A DNA stretch of 60,075 nucleotides from Chthonomonadaceae bacterium (GTDB lineage Bacteria > Armatimonadota > Chthonomonadetes > Chthonomonadales > Chthonomonadaceae), in assembly GCA_025352825.1 (NCBI GenBank), contig JANXSG010000097.1:1-60075 (forward strand), in the 5' to 3' direction. This document shows positions 38,745 through 46,432 of this stretch, one piece after another. The translations under genes and the position numbers were made by a program. The notes beneath the pieces were generated by a model, which was not told the origin of the DNA, ran no database searches, and saw nothing but the letters and a program-made list of their open reading frames with translations. The stretch's first letter is position 1, and each line of letters opens with the position of its first letter.

Positions 38745-40031
38745 TCAGCTACCTCTCATTTTTGTAAAAGCTGCAAAACCGGGTTTTGTATCCAAAAGTA
38801 TTTCTTGAATCGCTTTTCGATCTTTTCGTGAAAGATGAGTGAATTTACCGCTTTTATCACGACCGCTCAATATATCGGTCAGCCGATGAAAAACATAGTC
38901 TCTCGCAATATTTGGCAAACCATCAAACGCATTAGAATAGATAGTATAACTGCATGGATATTCAAAAAGTCTGTGATGCAGGTCGAGATCACGTAAAGAA
39001 CGGTGTTTTCGATCTCTGAGGCTGCGATATGAGAAATGCTCCTTGAACCCAGAGACGCCAGAAATCTTCGAAACAATGGGTGTTTCTCCCACAAAAAGAA
39101 GCCCCTCCACCAATGGCTCACATGCTTTTTTTATATTGAGTGGAAAGCTAGCAGTTTCGTGCAAGGAAGCCCTTTGTAGCATGGTCGCTCGAATCTGGTA
39201 GTTCGCTTGTGTCATTAGGTTTTGAAGGTGTGTCTGGTGCGCTAAAACCATGAGTGCGACAATATCACTATTCGGAGTAGGATATTGTGATGTATCCAGC
39301 AAGGTGTGGAGATCGATGATATTCGTACCTTTCTCACGATGTATCTTCACTTGGATTCCGACCTGTTCTGCGAAAGAGTTACCCATGTGCCTGTGCTTAC
39401 CGTGGCTGCCCGTGACATACCAACCGCCCCAGCGTTCGATAAAAGGACTCCTATCGGAAGTTTGATAGATTTGCGATTTGGGAAAAGGCACTCCCTCCGA
39501 ATCGCAGTAGATGGAATGCATAAGATTTTCGGGAATAAAGTGCGTTGATTTGGTGGCGTGGCACTCTAAGCATGCATCAACCGTGCGGAAAAAAAGAGGT
39601 TTCTCCTTCGGTTTCTGCAGAAGCACATAGTAGACCGGGCCAAGTCTGGGATCAATTGCCGATACTTCGAGAGATTTTGCTTCAGGCACATATCCGATAT
39701 AGACACTGTCGTTGAAGTAGAGTGCACGTGGAGTCTGAGGAGATATCGCTTCTTTTTGAACACTCGTTTTGGAGAATACAAGCATTTGTGAAGAGACAGG
39801 GACGTTCAAGGCTTTGAGGACTGCGGGAAGATATCCCCACTTATTATCAAACTCAAGAACGAACCGACCTGTATCGATTTTTTTCTGCAGACAAGTGATG
39901 GCATCGTTGGGAGCTGTCTGTGCATAGCATATCCTCAGATCTGCTGTGACATCTGAAGATCGTCCCAAAGCCAGCGCTCCTGACCACGTAACTAAATACA
40001 ATATCCCAAGGATAACCTTTGCCAGGCTCAT
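38745..40031 (-). CDS. Exported monoheme cytochrome c-like protein
   Basis: This protein of about 428 residues begins with a signal peptide (MSLAKVILGILYLVTWSGALALG) and has one heme-binding motif, CLECH. Conserved stretches around it (LPAVLKALNVPVSSQMLVFSKTS, PRALYFNDSVYIGYVP and ERWGGWYVTGSHGKHRHMGN) belong to a widespread but, as far as I know, uncharacterised cytochrome family in soil and groundwater bacteria. It is probably a periplasmic electron carrier. ATG 40031 is chosen for the signal peptide; the frame stays open to 40169 with weaker starts. Neighbours give no clue to its redox partner. Confidence 0.78.
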   Translation of the reverse strand: MSLAKVILGILYLVTWSGALALGRSSDVTADLRICYAQTAPNDAITCLQKKIDTGRFVLEFDNKWGYLPAVLKALNVPVSSQMLVFSKTSVQKEAISPQTPRALYFNDSVYIGYVPEAKSLEVSAIDPRLGPVYYVLLQKPKEKPLFFRTVDACLECHATKSTHFIPENLMHSIYCDSEGVPFPKSQIYQTSDRSPFIERWGGWYVTGSHGKHRHMGNSFAEQVGIQVKIHREKGTNIIDLHTLLDTSQYPTPNSDIVALMVLAHQTHLQNLMTQANYQIRATMLQRASLHETASFPLNIKKACEPLVEGLLFVGETPIVSKISGVSGFKEHFSYRSLRDRKHRSLRDLDLHHRLFEYPCSYTIYSNAFDGLPNIARDYVFHRLTDILSGRDKSGKFTHLSRKDRKAIQEILLDTKPGFAAFTKMRGS

Positions 40032-40549
40032 GATTAATTTCGTCTTCAGGCGTGATATACCACCCCATTTATATCTCAACTTTTTGAATGGTTTCAGACA
40101 AGTAATATTTCCGAGTTCCTGACCATTTGTCATGACATCGTTGCCCTTAAAGGTGATAACTACTTGCATTTGAAGACTGCTCGTGGCTACTCAAAACTGG
40201 GATTTAAATACGGTTCAACTATCCATCTCTACTTTGCCAGCTTAACATAATGTCAACATTCGACTCTTCAAATATAATTCTGAATAGATTGAAACAATAC
40301 TACTATACTTTGGATAAGTCGTCATCCACATTATGGCGGATTGTGTTTGAGTCACTTCATCCGAGTGCTGCTTTTACTGATGAAATACTTCTCCATACAA
40401 CTAAAACATCAAGATACTGACATAGACCGGTAATACATCTTTACGAGAAGAGCACATATCGAAAGATTTGGCGTGGGGCTTGGTATTACCTATACAGCAA
40501 TACTATATTTCTACATCAGAACTATATTTTCCCATAGAAAGCATCAAGA
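40032..40549. other. Intergenic region between cytochrome and pseudopilin
   Basis: No supported gene, repeat or RNA was seen. Part of it may be 5' coding sequence if the cytochrome starts at 40169. The divergent promoters presumably lie here. Confidence 0.4.
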
Positions 40550-41449
40550 ATGAAATTAACTTTGCAAAAATCTGCTTGTGCCTTCACGCTGATTGAGCTG
40601 CTCGTGGTGATAGCGCTTATTTCGATCCTGGCAGCCATACTATTTCCGGTATATGCAACAACCAGAGACAAAGCACGGCAAACAGCTTGCCTGACGGATC
40701 TCAAGCAGATCGGATTAGGCTTGGAGTTGTATCTAACTGATTATGACGATCATTTTCCAGGCGGTTTGGGAATAGTCAAAAATGAGCGTATATGGGCTGG
40801 CGAAGGCTGGGCTGGGCAGTGCAAGCCTTATACCAAAAATACGGAAATCTACTCGTGCCCTTCGGATTCCAGATCGCTTTCGGGGCCGTTTAATTTCAAA
40901 GTGAGTTATGGTTTCAATGCCAATATGATAGATATTCCAGGCGAAGAGGATGATGAACACACACCCACTCCACCAGGCTTTCCCCGTGCCAGTCTAAATT
41001 CTCCGCCCCGATCGGTGCTGCTTTTTGAAGTATCTGGAGTATTTGCAAATATCGCTGATCCGCGAGAGGGTGCAGACGAAGGGCACCAATCAGGAAAAAA
41101 TTACTCTGCCTCGGCGAATGGTTTAGACAACCGGTTATACGCGCAGCGGGATTGGGAAACGAGAACAGAAAATCAGTACGCCACCGGATACCTTGGAGGT
41201 CGGCTTCCTCACGATCCGCACGCGACTCAATTTGCCTTGCCAAAAGGCCGCCACACAGGGGGATCAAACTATCTGCTTTCGGATGGGCACGCCAAATGGA
41301 GTTTCGGAGACGGTGTGTCCTCTGGGTTGAATGCAACTCTGCCAGGATGTTACCAGGACAACAGGCCACCCCGAACGGGATGCCAGGATGAGTTCCACGC
41401 GGAGGGCACAGAAGCAGATGGACACCAGTCAACATTCAGCATCCGGTGA
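40550..41449 (+). CDS. DUF1559-type pseudopilin with H-X9-DG tail
   Basis: This 299-residue pseudopilin has a leader [11 protein letters not shown], the helix [24 protein letters not shown] (slightly diverged from its paralogues), then [35 protein letters not shown]. The C-terminal motif is [13 protein letters not shown] (H-X9-DG). A prepilin peptidase should cleave before Phe. Unlike the other three pseudopilin genes here, no hairpin or small membrane ORF follows. The ribosome-binding site is weak. Confidence 0.92.
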   Translation: MKLTLQKSACAFTLIELLVVIALISILAAILFPVYATTRDKARQTACLTDLKQIGLGLELYLTDYDDHFPGGLGIVKNERIWAGEGWAGQCKPYTKNTEIYSCPSDSRSLSGPFNFKVSYGFNANMIDIPGEEDDEHTPTPPGFPRASLNSPPRSVLLFEVSGVFANIADPREGADEGHQSGKNYSASANGLDNRLYAQRDWETRTENQYATGYLGGRLPHDPHATQFALPKGRHTGGSNYLLSDGHAKWSFGDGVSSGLNATLPGCYQDNRPPRTGCQDEFHAEGTEADGHQSTFSIR

Positions 41450-41719
41450 TATTCTGGCGATTTAGAGGCACAAAAAGAGGGTATGGATTGATAAGAATCC
41501 CATGCAAGTTTAGTGTAATCAATTGGCTAATCCAAGATTAATAACACCACTGAATTACCGTTTTTCGATCTCAATATCGCACAATTATATAGAGCTATTA
41601 TAAAATTAATTCGTGCAAGTTTGGTGTAATAATTGCACAAGTCGGGTTTAATCTGAAAGCCAATGGATAGCGAGAATACTATTCGAATTCGGGAAGACAC
41701 AACTCATAATTAGGAATAC
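41450..41719. other. Intergenic region with a direct repeat
   Basis: TGCAAGTTTAGTGTAAT (from 41503) recurs as TGCAAGTTTGGTGTAAT (from 41614), both followed by AATTG after zero to one base. Nothing else is evident before the tRNA promoter. Confidence 0.5.
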
Positions 41720-41748
41720 TTGACGAGAGAGAGATTCAGTGGTAGAAT
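41720..41748 (+). promoter_or_regulatory. Promoter of tRNA-Ala
   Basis: TTGACG (41720-41725), 17-base spacer and TAGAAT (41743-41748), about 48 bases upstream of the mature tRNA 5' end. Confidence 0.8.
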
Positions 41749-41796
41749 ACGCTCTGTTGACCAGGTAAATGAGAGATCATTATCATCAATATATCT

Positions 41797-41869
41797 GGGG
41801 CTGTGGCTCAGTTGGGAGAGCGCCTCGTTCGCATCGAGGAGGTCAGGGGTTCGAATCCCCTCAGCTCCA
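41797..41869 (+). tRNA. tRNA-Ala (anticodon CGC)
   Basis: The cloverleaf is complete. The acceptor GGGGCTG pairs with CAGCTCC (one G-U), the D arm contains GCTCAGTTGGGAGAGC, and the anticodon stem CCTCG/CGAGG carries the loop TTCGCAT with anticodon CGC, reading GCG. The T arm is AGGGGTTCGAATCCCCT. The discriminator base is A and the CCA end is not encoded. Confidence 0.96.
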
Positions 41870-41874
41870 TATAC

Positions 41875-41922
41875 AGAAGTATAAACACCATCCGGAATCA
41901 TCCGGATGGTGTTTATACTTCT
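41875..41922 (+). terminator. 22-bp perfect hairpin after tRNA-Ala
   Basis: The 22-base arm starting AGAAGTATAAACACC (41875) is perfectly complementary to the arm ending GGTGTTTATACTTCT (41922), with a 4-base loop. It starts six bases after the tRNA and probably terminates or delimits its transcript, although no classical T run follows. Confidence 0.7.
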
Positions 41923-41950
41923 ATCTGCACCACATATCTTCAGCTTATTA

Positions 41951-41999
41951 CCTTAGAAGTTAACTTACGTACAGAATGAACGCAAGTTAACTTCTAAGG
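41951..41999. repeat. Second long inverted repeat downstream of tRNA-Ala
   Basis: CCTTAGAAGTTAACTTACGT (41951-41970) and ACGCAAGTTAACTTCTAAGG (41980-41999) pair at 19 of 20 positions around a 9-base loop. It may be a second terminator or the trace of a mobile or att-type site. Confidence 0.7.
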
Positions 42000-42187
42000 G
42001 AATAGCCGAGTACTAGAGGATCGATTTTTTTGGACAGGATTAACAAGCAGTTCATAAGCGATAAAGCCTTTAAGAAAATTAAGCATGCCTTAATATTAAT
42101 TTAACAATCCCTTAACATTGCCTGAATAATGGGATGTTATTCTAATATAGAATAAGAAAACTTATTTATATTTTAAGGGAGAAATTG

Positions 42188-43030
42188 ATGAAAAAGTGTG
42201 CTTTTACACTCATTGAACTGCTCGTCGTCATCGCCATTATCGCCATTCTGGCCGCGATCCTGTTCCCAGTTTTCGCGCAGGCACGTGAAAAGGCGAGAGC
42301 CATCTCATGCCTATCCAACCTGAAACAGTCTGGGCTGGCATACGCCATGTATGTACAGGACTATGATGAGACCACCCCGCTTCAAAAATCGAAAGCGAAT
42401 GGCGGCCAGTACTGGTTCGTTCTGATTCAGCCTTATGTAAAGAGCTGGAACCTGTTGCTCTGCCCGGATCGAAGCCTTACAACATCTAGAACCGGAAACA
42501 GCTACCCTGTTGAACTCAAAGGCCGACTCCTGGGTTATGGGTACAACGACGGATGGATCAGTGACAGCGGTTATGGCCTGACAAGTCAGGTACCCGACCC
42601 AAACAACGCTTCCAGCACTATTCGCCCAGGCAAAGCCATTGCTTCCATCCAGTTTCCTTCAGACTGTGTAGCATTCGGCGATACCAACGATACTCCCGGT
42701 TACTCGATCGGAATGGATAATATGCTTGGTGGTTCAGATGCTCCTACCAGCACCAAGTCCATGCGGCACAATGCGAACTACAACTTCGCATTTGTGGATG
42801 GCCATGCCAAAGTAATTAAAATGCAGGTCGGCAACTACGTTTCAATCAATTATCTGGTAACCAGGCCGGCAAGCGAAAAAGATGGCCTCAAGTGGTGCTA
42901 CGATCCCAGCGCTATTTCGGATTATGCTCAGATTGGTGGATCCGATGGATATCCCGTTTTCTCAGCCACAGCATCTTGCCAGGATGCTGTCCACGACTAC
43001 TATGCAGGTAGTTTTGTAGAAATTCCCTAG
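42188..43030 (+). CDS. DUF1559-type pseudopilin with H-X9-DG tail
   Basis: This 280-residue pseudopilin has a very short leader (MKKCA), then [24 protein letters not shown] and [33 protein letters not shown]. The C-terminal motif is [13 protein letters not shown] (H-X9-DG). ATG 42188 follows AGGGAG; a TTG directly precedes it. It is the most canonical of the four paralogues. An 18-bp hairpin and a small lipoprotein ORF follow. Confidence 0.94.
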   Translation: MKKCAFTLIELLVVIAIIAILAAILFPVFAQAREKARAISCLSNLKQSGLAYAMYVQDYDETTPLQKSKANGGQYWFVLIQPYVKSWNLLLCPDRSLTTSRTGNSYPVELKGRLLGYGYNDGWISDSGYGLTSQVPDPNNASSTIRPGKAIASIQFPSDCVAFGDTNDTPGYSIGMDNMLGGSDAPTSTKSMRHNANYNFAFVDGHAKVIKMQVGNYVSINYLVTRPASEKDGLKWCYDPSAISDYAQIGGSDGYPVFSATASCQDAVHDYYAGSFVEIP

Positions 43031-43037
43031 TTATCTC

Positions 43038-43077
43038 AACCATTCCCGGCATCGATTGTTCGATGCCGGGAATGGTT
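43038..43077 (+). promoter_or_regulatory. 18-bp hairpin between pseudopilin and small lipoprotein ORF
   Basis: AACCATTCCCGGCATCGA (43038-43055) and TCGATGCCGGGAATGGTT (43060-43077) form a perfect stem with a 4-base loop. No T run follows, so it may stabilise the pseudopilin mRNA end or attenuate read-through rather than terminate fully. Confidence 0.8.
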
Positions 43078-43107
43078 CACAGCGAAGTAATACTCCCAGG
43101 AGGTTAA

Positions 43108-43272
43108 ATGAAAAGCACTATTTCCAGATTCTCTATAATCCTGATAATAATCTCTATCGGAACGATTTTACCAGGATGCCAATCCAATCAAGACAGCGGA
43201 CAGGGAAACTCCGCCATGTCGGCACAGCAGAAAGCAGTTCTAGCAGACCATAAAAAGAAACAGGATGAGTAA
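43108..43272 (+). CDS. Small lipoprotein paired with a pseudopilin
   Basis: This 54-residue protein starts at an ATG preceded by AGGAGG. It has a basic start (MKSTISR), a hydrophobic signal and the lipobox LPGC (Cys at about 24), then a short polar, Gln/Lys-rich tail. It should be lipid-anchored. It follows the pseudopilin at 42188 across a strong hairpin, the same layout as at 12.6 kb and 35.8 kb. The function is unknown. Confidence 0.72.
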   Translation: MKSTISRFSIILIIISIGTILPGCQSNQDSGQGNSAMSAQQKAVLADHKKKQDE

Positions 43273-43290
43273 TCAGATAGTCTCTGCTTG

Positions 43291-44406
43291 CTACCATCTC
43301 CCCGCGACTCGTTTACGCAACAGATAACAAAACATCGGCGCACCGAATAGGGAAGTAATCACTCCGATCTCGAGCTGGTTAAATAGTACACGAGAAAGAA
43401 GATCAGATATTTCGAGAACTATTCCACCCAGCACCATAGATGCAGGAAGCAGATTTCGATGATCTGGGCCGACGATTCTTCTAGCACTGTGCGGTACCAC
43501 CAGCCCCACAAATGCAATGATTCCAGCCACCGATACCGCTGCCGCCGTCACTAGTGAACCAGCTATTATAACTTTACGCTTGAAGCTTTCTGTGTCAACC
43601 CCCAAATGCGCAGCGCTCTCTTCGCCTTGTGCCATAAGGTTCAGTTCCTGGCGGCTTCGCCATAGTATCCAGCCGCCCGCCAGGGCAAAAGGCATGAGCA
43701 TTCCTACACTGTTCCATCCCAGAAACTGCAGATTGCCCAGAAGCTGCGCTAAAATAGCGCCTTGCCGATCGATTTTACCTGATCTATTTGCCATCGAGAG
43801 CATCAACGGTATCAGCGACCAGAGAAAAGTACCCACCACGATGCCGCCCAACAGAAATGTCTGGGCTGACAGCCTGCCTCCCACACGGGCAAGCATATAC
43901 ACCACCGACATGGCAGCTAAACCGGTTGCAAATGCTGCGAGCGGCTGAGCGAACCCGGCAAGAAGTCCGGTGCCTCCCAGTAGAATTACCAGCACCGATC
44001 CCAGCGCAGATCCAGCCGAAACACCCACCATGTACGGATCGGCCAGCGGATTCATAAGAAGGCTCTGAAACGCTACCCCTGCCATCGCCAGGAGCACGCC
44101 AATGATAGCCCCACCAATCGCTCTAGGAACCCGCTGCTCCCACACTATGCTCTCGATAAACTGTTTTGACTGGGGAAAAGGCGGTATGTGGGATCCCACA
44201 ACAGGGATGTGTCTCCCAATAGTGAGAAAAACTGTGGAAGGTGTGACTACGCTGGATACTCCAGATTCTCCCAGCCAGATATTCAGAAGGAAGAGTAGAA
44301 TTAACACCCCTGTAGATAGCACGAAGAAAAGCCGATGCCTGAATCGAGTTCGAATTACCAGCTCAGTCTGTATTGTAGAGCCTACAGACACACCAGCACT
44401 TCTCAT
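43291..44406 (-). CDS. FecCD/BtuC-family ABC transporter permease
   Basis: This 371-residue inner-membrane permease of the iron-siderophore/cobalamin importer family has about ten helices. Signatures are WEQRVPRAIGGAIIGVLLAMAGVAFQSLLMNPLADPYMVGVSAGSALG and VAGIIAFVGLVVPHSARRIVGPDHR. Its ATG overlaps the stop of the binding-protein gene (ATGA). No ATPase subunit follows on this strand, so it must come from elsewhere. The substrate (B12, heme or siderophore) is undetermined; I see no cobalamin riboswitch upstream. Confidence 0.92.
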   Translation of the reverse strand: MRSAGVSVGSTIQTELVIRTRFRHRLFFVLSTGVLILLFLLNIWLGESGVSSVVTPSTVFLTIGRHIPVVGSHIPPFPQSKQFIESIVWEQRVPRAIGGAIIGVLLAMAGVAFQSLLMNPLADPYMVGVSAGSALGSVLVILLGGTGLLAGFAQPLAAFATGLAAMSVVYMLARVGGRLSAQTFLLGGIVVGTFLWSLIPLMLSMANRSGKIDRQGAILAQLLGNLQFLGWNSVGMLMPFALAGGWILWRSRQELNLMAQGEESAAHLGVDTESFKRKVIIAGSLVTAAAVSVAGIIAFVGLVVPHSARRIVGPDHRNLLPASMVLGGIVLEISDLLSRVLFNQLEIGVITSLFGAPMFCYLLRKRVAGRW

Positions 44407-45353
44407 TTTGTGCCCTTGTTCACGAATAGTTCAGGATGAAGGAAACGAATTAACTCTTCGGCTGCGGCTGCCAATCTTGGGCTGGGGCGAACCAGGGTAG
44501 CGCCTTCCGACACGGAGAAAAAGCGATGGTTTCGCACGGCTGGCACGCCAGTTTTCCATCCGGGGATCAGGCTCAGTTTTGCAGCTTCTCCGGGATCACA
44601 GATAATTACATCAGGCTGCAGTGCAACGACCTTCTCTGGAGAAATGATGCTTCCCAACAGCTTGCTATCGACAATGTTCCTGCCCCCTGCAATCGTGATT
44701 AGATCATCTATAAATGAGCCTAAGCCCGTAGTATATATCGGCCTGTCACTATATGCAATGAGTACCTTCGGTGGAGAAGATACCGCGTACGCGAGTTTTC
44801 GAACAGTGTCCAAATGAGCATTTAGGTCTGCAATGATCTTCTCGGCTTGTGTAGTTTTGCCGGTCGCTTTTCCTAAAAGTCTGACAGAACCTGCCACATC
44901 TGCAACCGTTTTAGGTTCGAGCGAAACTACTGTAATTCCAGCCTTTTCAATACTCTCGATTGCTTTCTGATTGATACTTCCTACAGCTATCACCAAATCA
45001 GGATTGGCGGCCTCCACTTTCTCCAGATCAATTTGGCCTGCGGCTCCACTCACATGCGGTTTTGATTTTGCTTCTTCTGGAAAATCGCAAGCGGTCGTAT
45101 CTGCTGCTACTCTATCTCCAATCCCCAGGGCATAGAGCAGCTCGGTATTACTGGGCGCTAAGGAAACAATGCGTTTCGGTTCTGATTTGATCGTAACAGT
45201 TTTGCCTCGTGAATCCTGGAGAGTCACCGGAAAACCATTTTGTGCCTTAATATTGATTGGAATCGGCTTTTCGATCTGTTTGGAGGGTTGTCCACATCCG
45301 ACCATTGCTGTCAGAAGAGCTGCAGCTAAAACGAGAACCGATGATCTGATCAA
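44403..45353 (-). CDS. BtuF/FhuD-like substrate-binding lipoprotein
   Basis: This protein of about 316 residues has a signal sequence and lipobox (LLTAMVGC), then the two-lobed PBP domain: RIVSLAPSNTELLYALGIGDRVAADTTACDFPEEAKSKPHV (the BtuF motif), NPDLVIAVG and LQPDVIICDPGE. It delivers substrate to the permease encoded four bases downstream by overlap. I choose TTG 45353 because it precedes the signal peptide. The frame stays open to 45578, but that part is translated repeat DNA (45401-45536). Confidence 0.88.
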   Translation of the reverse strand: MIRSSVLVLAAALLTAMVGCGQPSKQIEKPIPINIKAQNGFPVTLQDSRGKTVTIKSEPKRIVSLAPSNTELLYALGIGDRVAADTTACDFPEEAKSKPHVSGAAGQIDLEKVEAANPDLVIAVGSINQKAIESIEKAGITVVSLEPKTVADVAGSVRLLGKATGKTTQAEKIIADLNAHLDTVRKLAYAVSSPPKVLIAYSDRPIYTTGLGSFIDDLITIAGGRNIVDSKLLGSIISPEKVVALQPDVIICDPGEAAKLSLIPGWKTGVPAVRNHRFFSVSEGATLVRPSPRLAAAAEELIRFLHPELFVNKGTK

Positions 45354-45400
45354 TGCATTAGGAGTGAGATTCCGTTCAAATATAAGGCAAAATTTGTTGG

Positions 45401-45536
45401 CATTTAACCTCACGCCAACCCCTCTCCCATTTTGCTCGCACTGCTCACAAGGGAGAGGGGGTGAAATGACCGTGCATTTGCCCCTCTCCCCGCGAGGTAC
45501 CAGCAACTGGGAGAGGGGTTGGGGTGAGGTTAAATG
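45401..45536. mobile_element. 136-bp element with about 28-bp inverted ends
   Basis: The left end begins CATTTAACCTCACGCCAACC and the right end is its complement with about one mismatch over 28 bases. Two C-rich/G-rich hairpin modules lie inside. It lies between rluB and the binding-protein gene, in the leader of the latter, and could have changed its promoter or start. It encodes nothing. Confidence 0.75.
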
Positions 45537-45577
45537 TTTATTTCGGTTCTGCATTCGCGCGATTAGGGATATAATCA

Positions 45578-46432
45578 CTAAAAACGCCCTTCATTCTCAT
45601 CAACTTCGGGTTTTGGTGGATTGCGAGGAATATAGTGATCCGATTTTTTACGGCGATCTTCCACCTTTGGAGTGGGAGTTGCCTGCGCCAGATCCATCAG
45701 TGTTTTCACTTCATCCGGCTTCAGTTTGCGCCATGTGCCTGCTGTCAGCCCCTTGAGGCGAAGACTGCCGTAGGCCACACGATGCAGCTCTCGCACAGGA
45801 TGGCCAACCTCTTCCAGCATTCGGCGTACCTGCCGGTTCCTGCCTTCGTAGAGCGTTATTTCTATGATGGTGCACATGGTGGCGTTGTCGAACTCCACGA
45901 ATTTAAGTTTTGCGGGCGCGGTTTTCCCATCCGGCAGATCTATACCTTCTGTCAGCTTGATCGCAGTCAGCCTATCGATAAATCCTCGCGCTCGTACTCT
46001 ATACACTTTGGGAACATGATATCGCGGATGGGTTAGGCGATTGGCGAAGTCACCATCGTTAGTCAGTAGTAGGAGGCCAGAACTATCCGCATCCAACCTG
46101 CCGACGGGGTAGACACGCACATCCACCTGCTCTAGAAGATCAAGGACGGTTTTTCCAGCATGAGGGTCGGAAACAGTACTGACATATCCTGTAGGTTTAT
46201 GCAGCATGATGTAAACTGGTTTTTTTGTCTGAGGCTGCCCTATCGGCTCACCATCGAATCGAATCTCATCTTGGTCTGGATCGACCCGGGTGCCTAATTC
46301 GGTAACAATTTTGCCATTAACAGTAACTCTGCCAGCAGAAATAAGGGTTTCACAGGCGCGCCGTGATGCGACTCCAGCAGCTGCGAGCGCTTTTTGCAAG
46401 CGAGGTAGATTGGAACTCGGTTCTTGTAACAT
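45578..46432 (-). CDS. rluB: 23S rRNA pseudouridine synthase, RluB family
   Basis: This 284-residue enzyme isomerises a uridine of 23S rRNA (U2605 in E. coli for RluB). An N-terminal S4 RNA-binding domain (LQKALAAAGVASRRACETLISAGRVTVNG) is followed by the catalytic domain with GRLDADSSGLLLLTNDG, whose first Asp is catalytic, and ITLYEGRNRQVRRMLEEVGHPVRELHR. A basic tail ends the protein. The start at ATG 46432 lies inside the end of the upstream carboxypeptidase gene, an overlap of about 83 bases on the same strand. Confidence 0.93.
   Translation of the reverse strand: MLQEPSSNLPRLQKALAAAGVASRRACETLISAGRVTVNGKIVTELGTRVDPDQDEIRFDGEPIGQPQTKKPVYIMLHKPTGYVSTVSDPHAGKTVLDLLEQVDVRVYPVGRLDADSSGLLLLTNDGDFANRLTHPRYHVPKVYRVRARGFIDRLTAIKLTEGIDLPDGKTAPAKLKFVEFDNATMCTIIEITLYEGRNRQVRRMLEEVGHPVRELHRVAYGSLRLKGLTAGTWRKLKPDEVKTLMDLAQATPTPKVEDRRKKSDHYIPRNPPKPEVDENEGRF

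Noticed and set aside
43291-45600. Cobalamin riboswitch controlling the BtuF/BtuC-like pair
   Set aside because: I looked for the conserved B12-box type segment upstream of the binding-protein gene and found only repeat DNA and the end of rluB.
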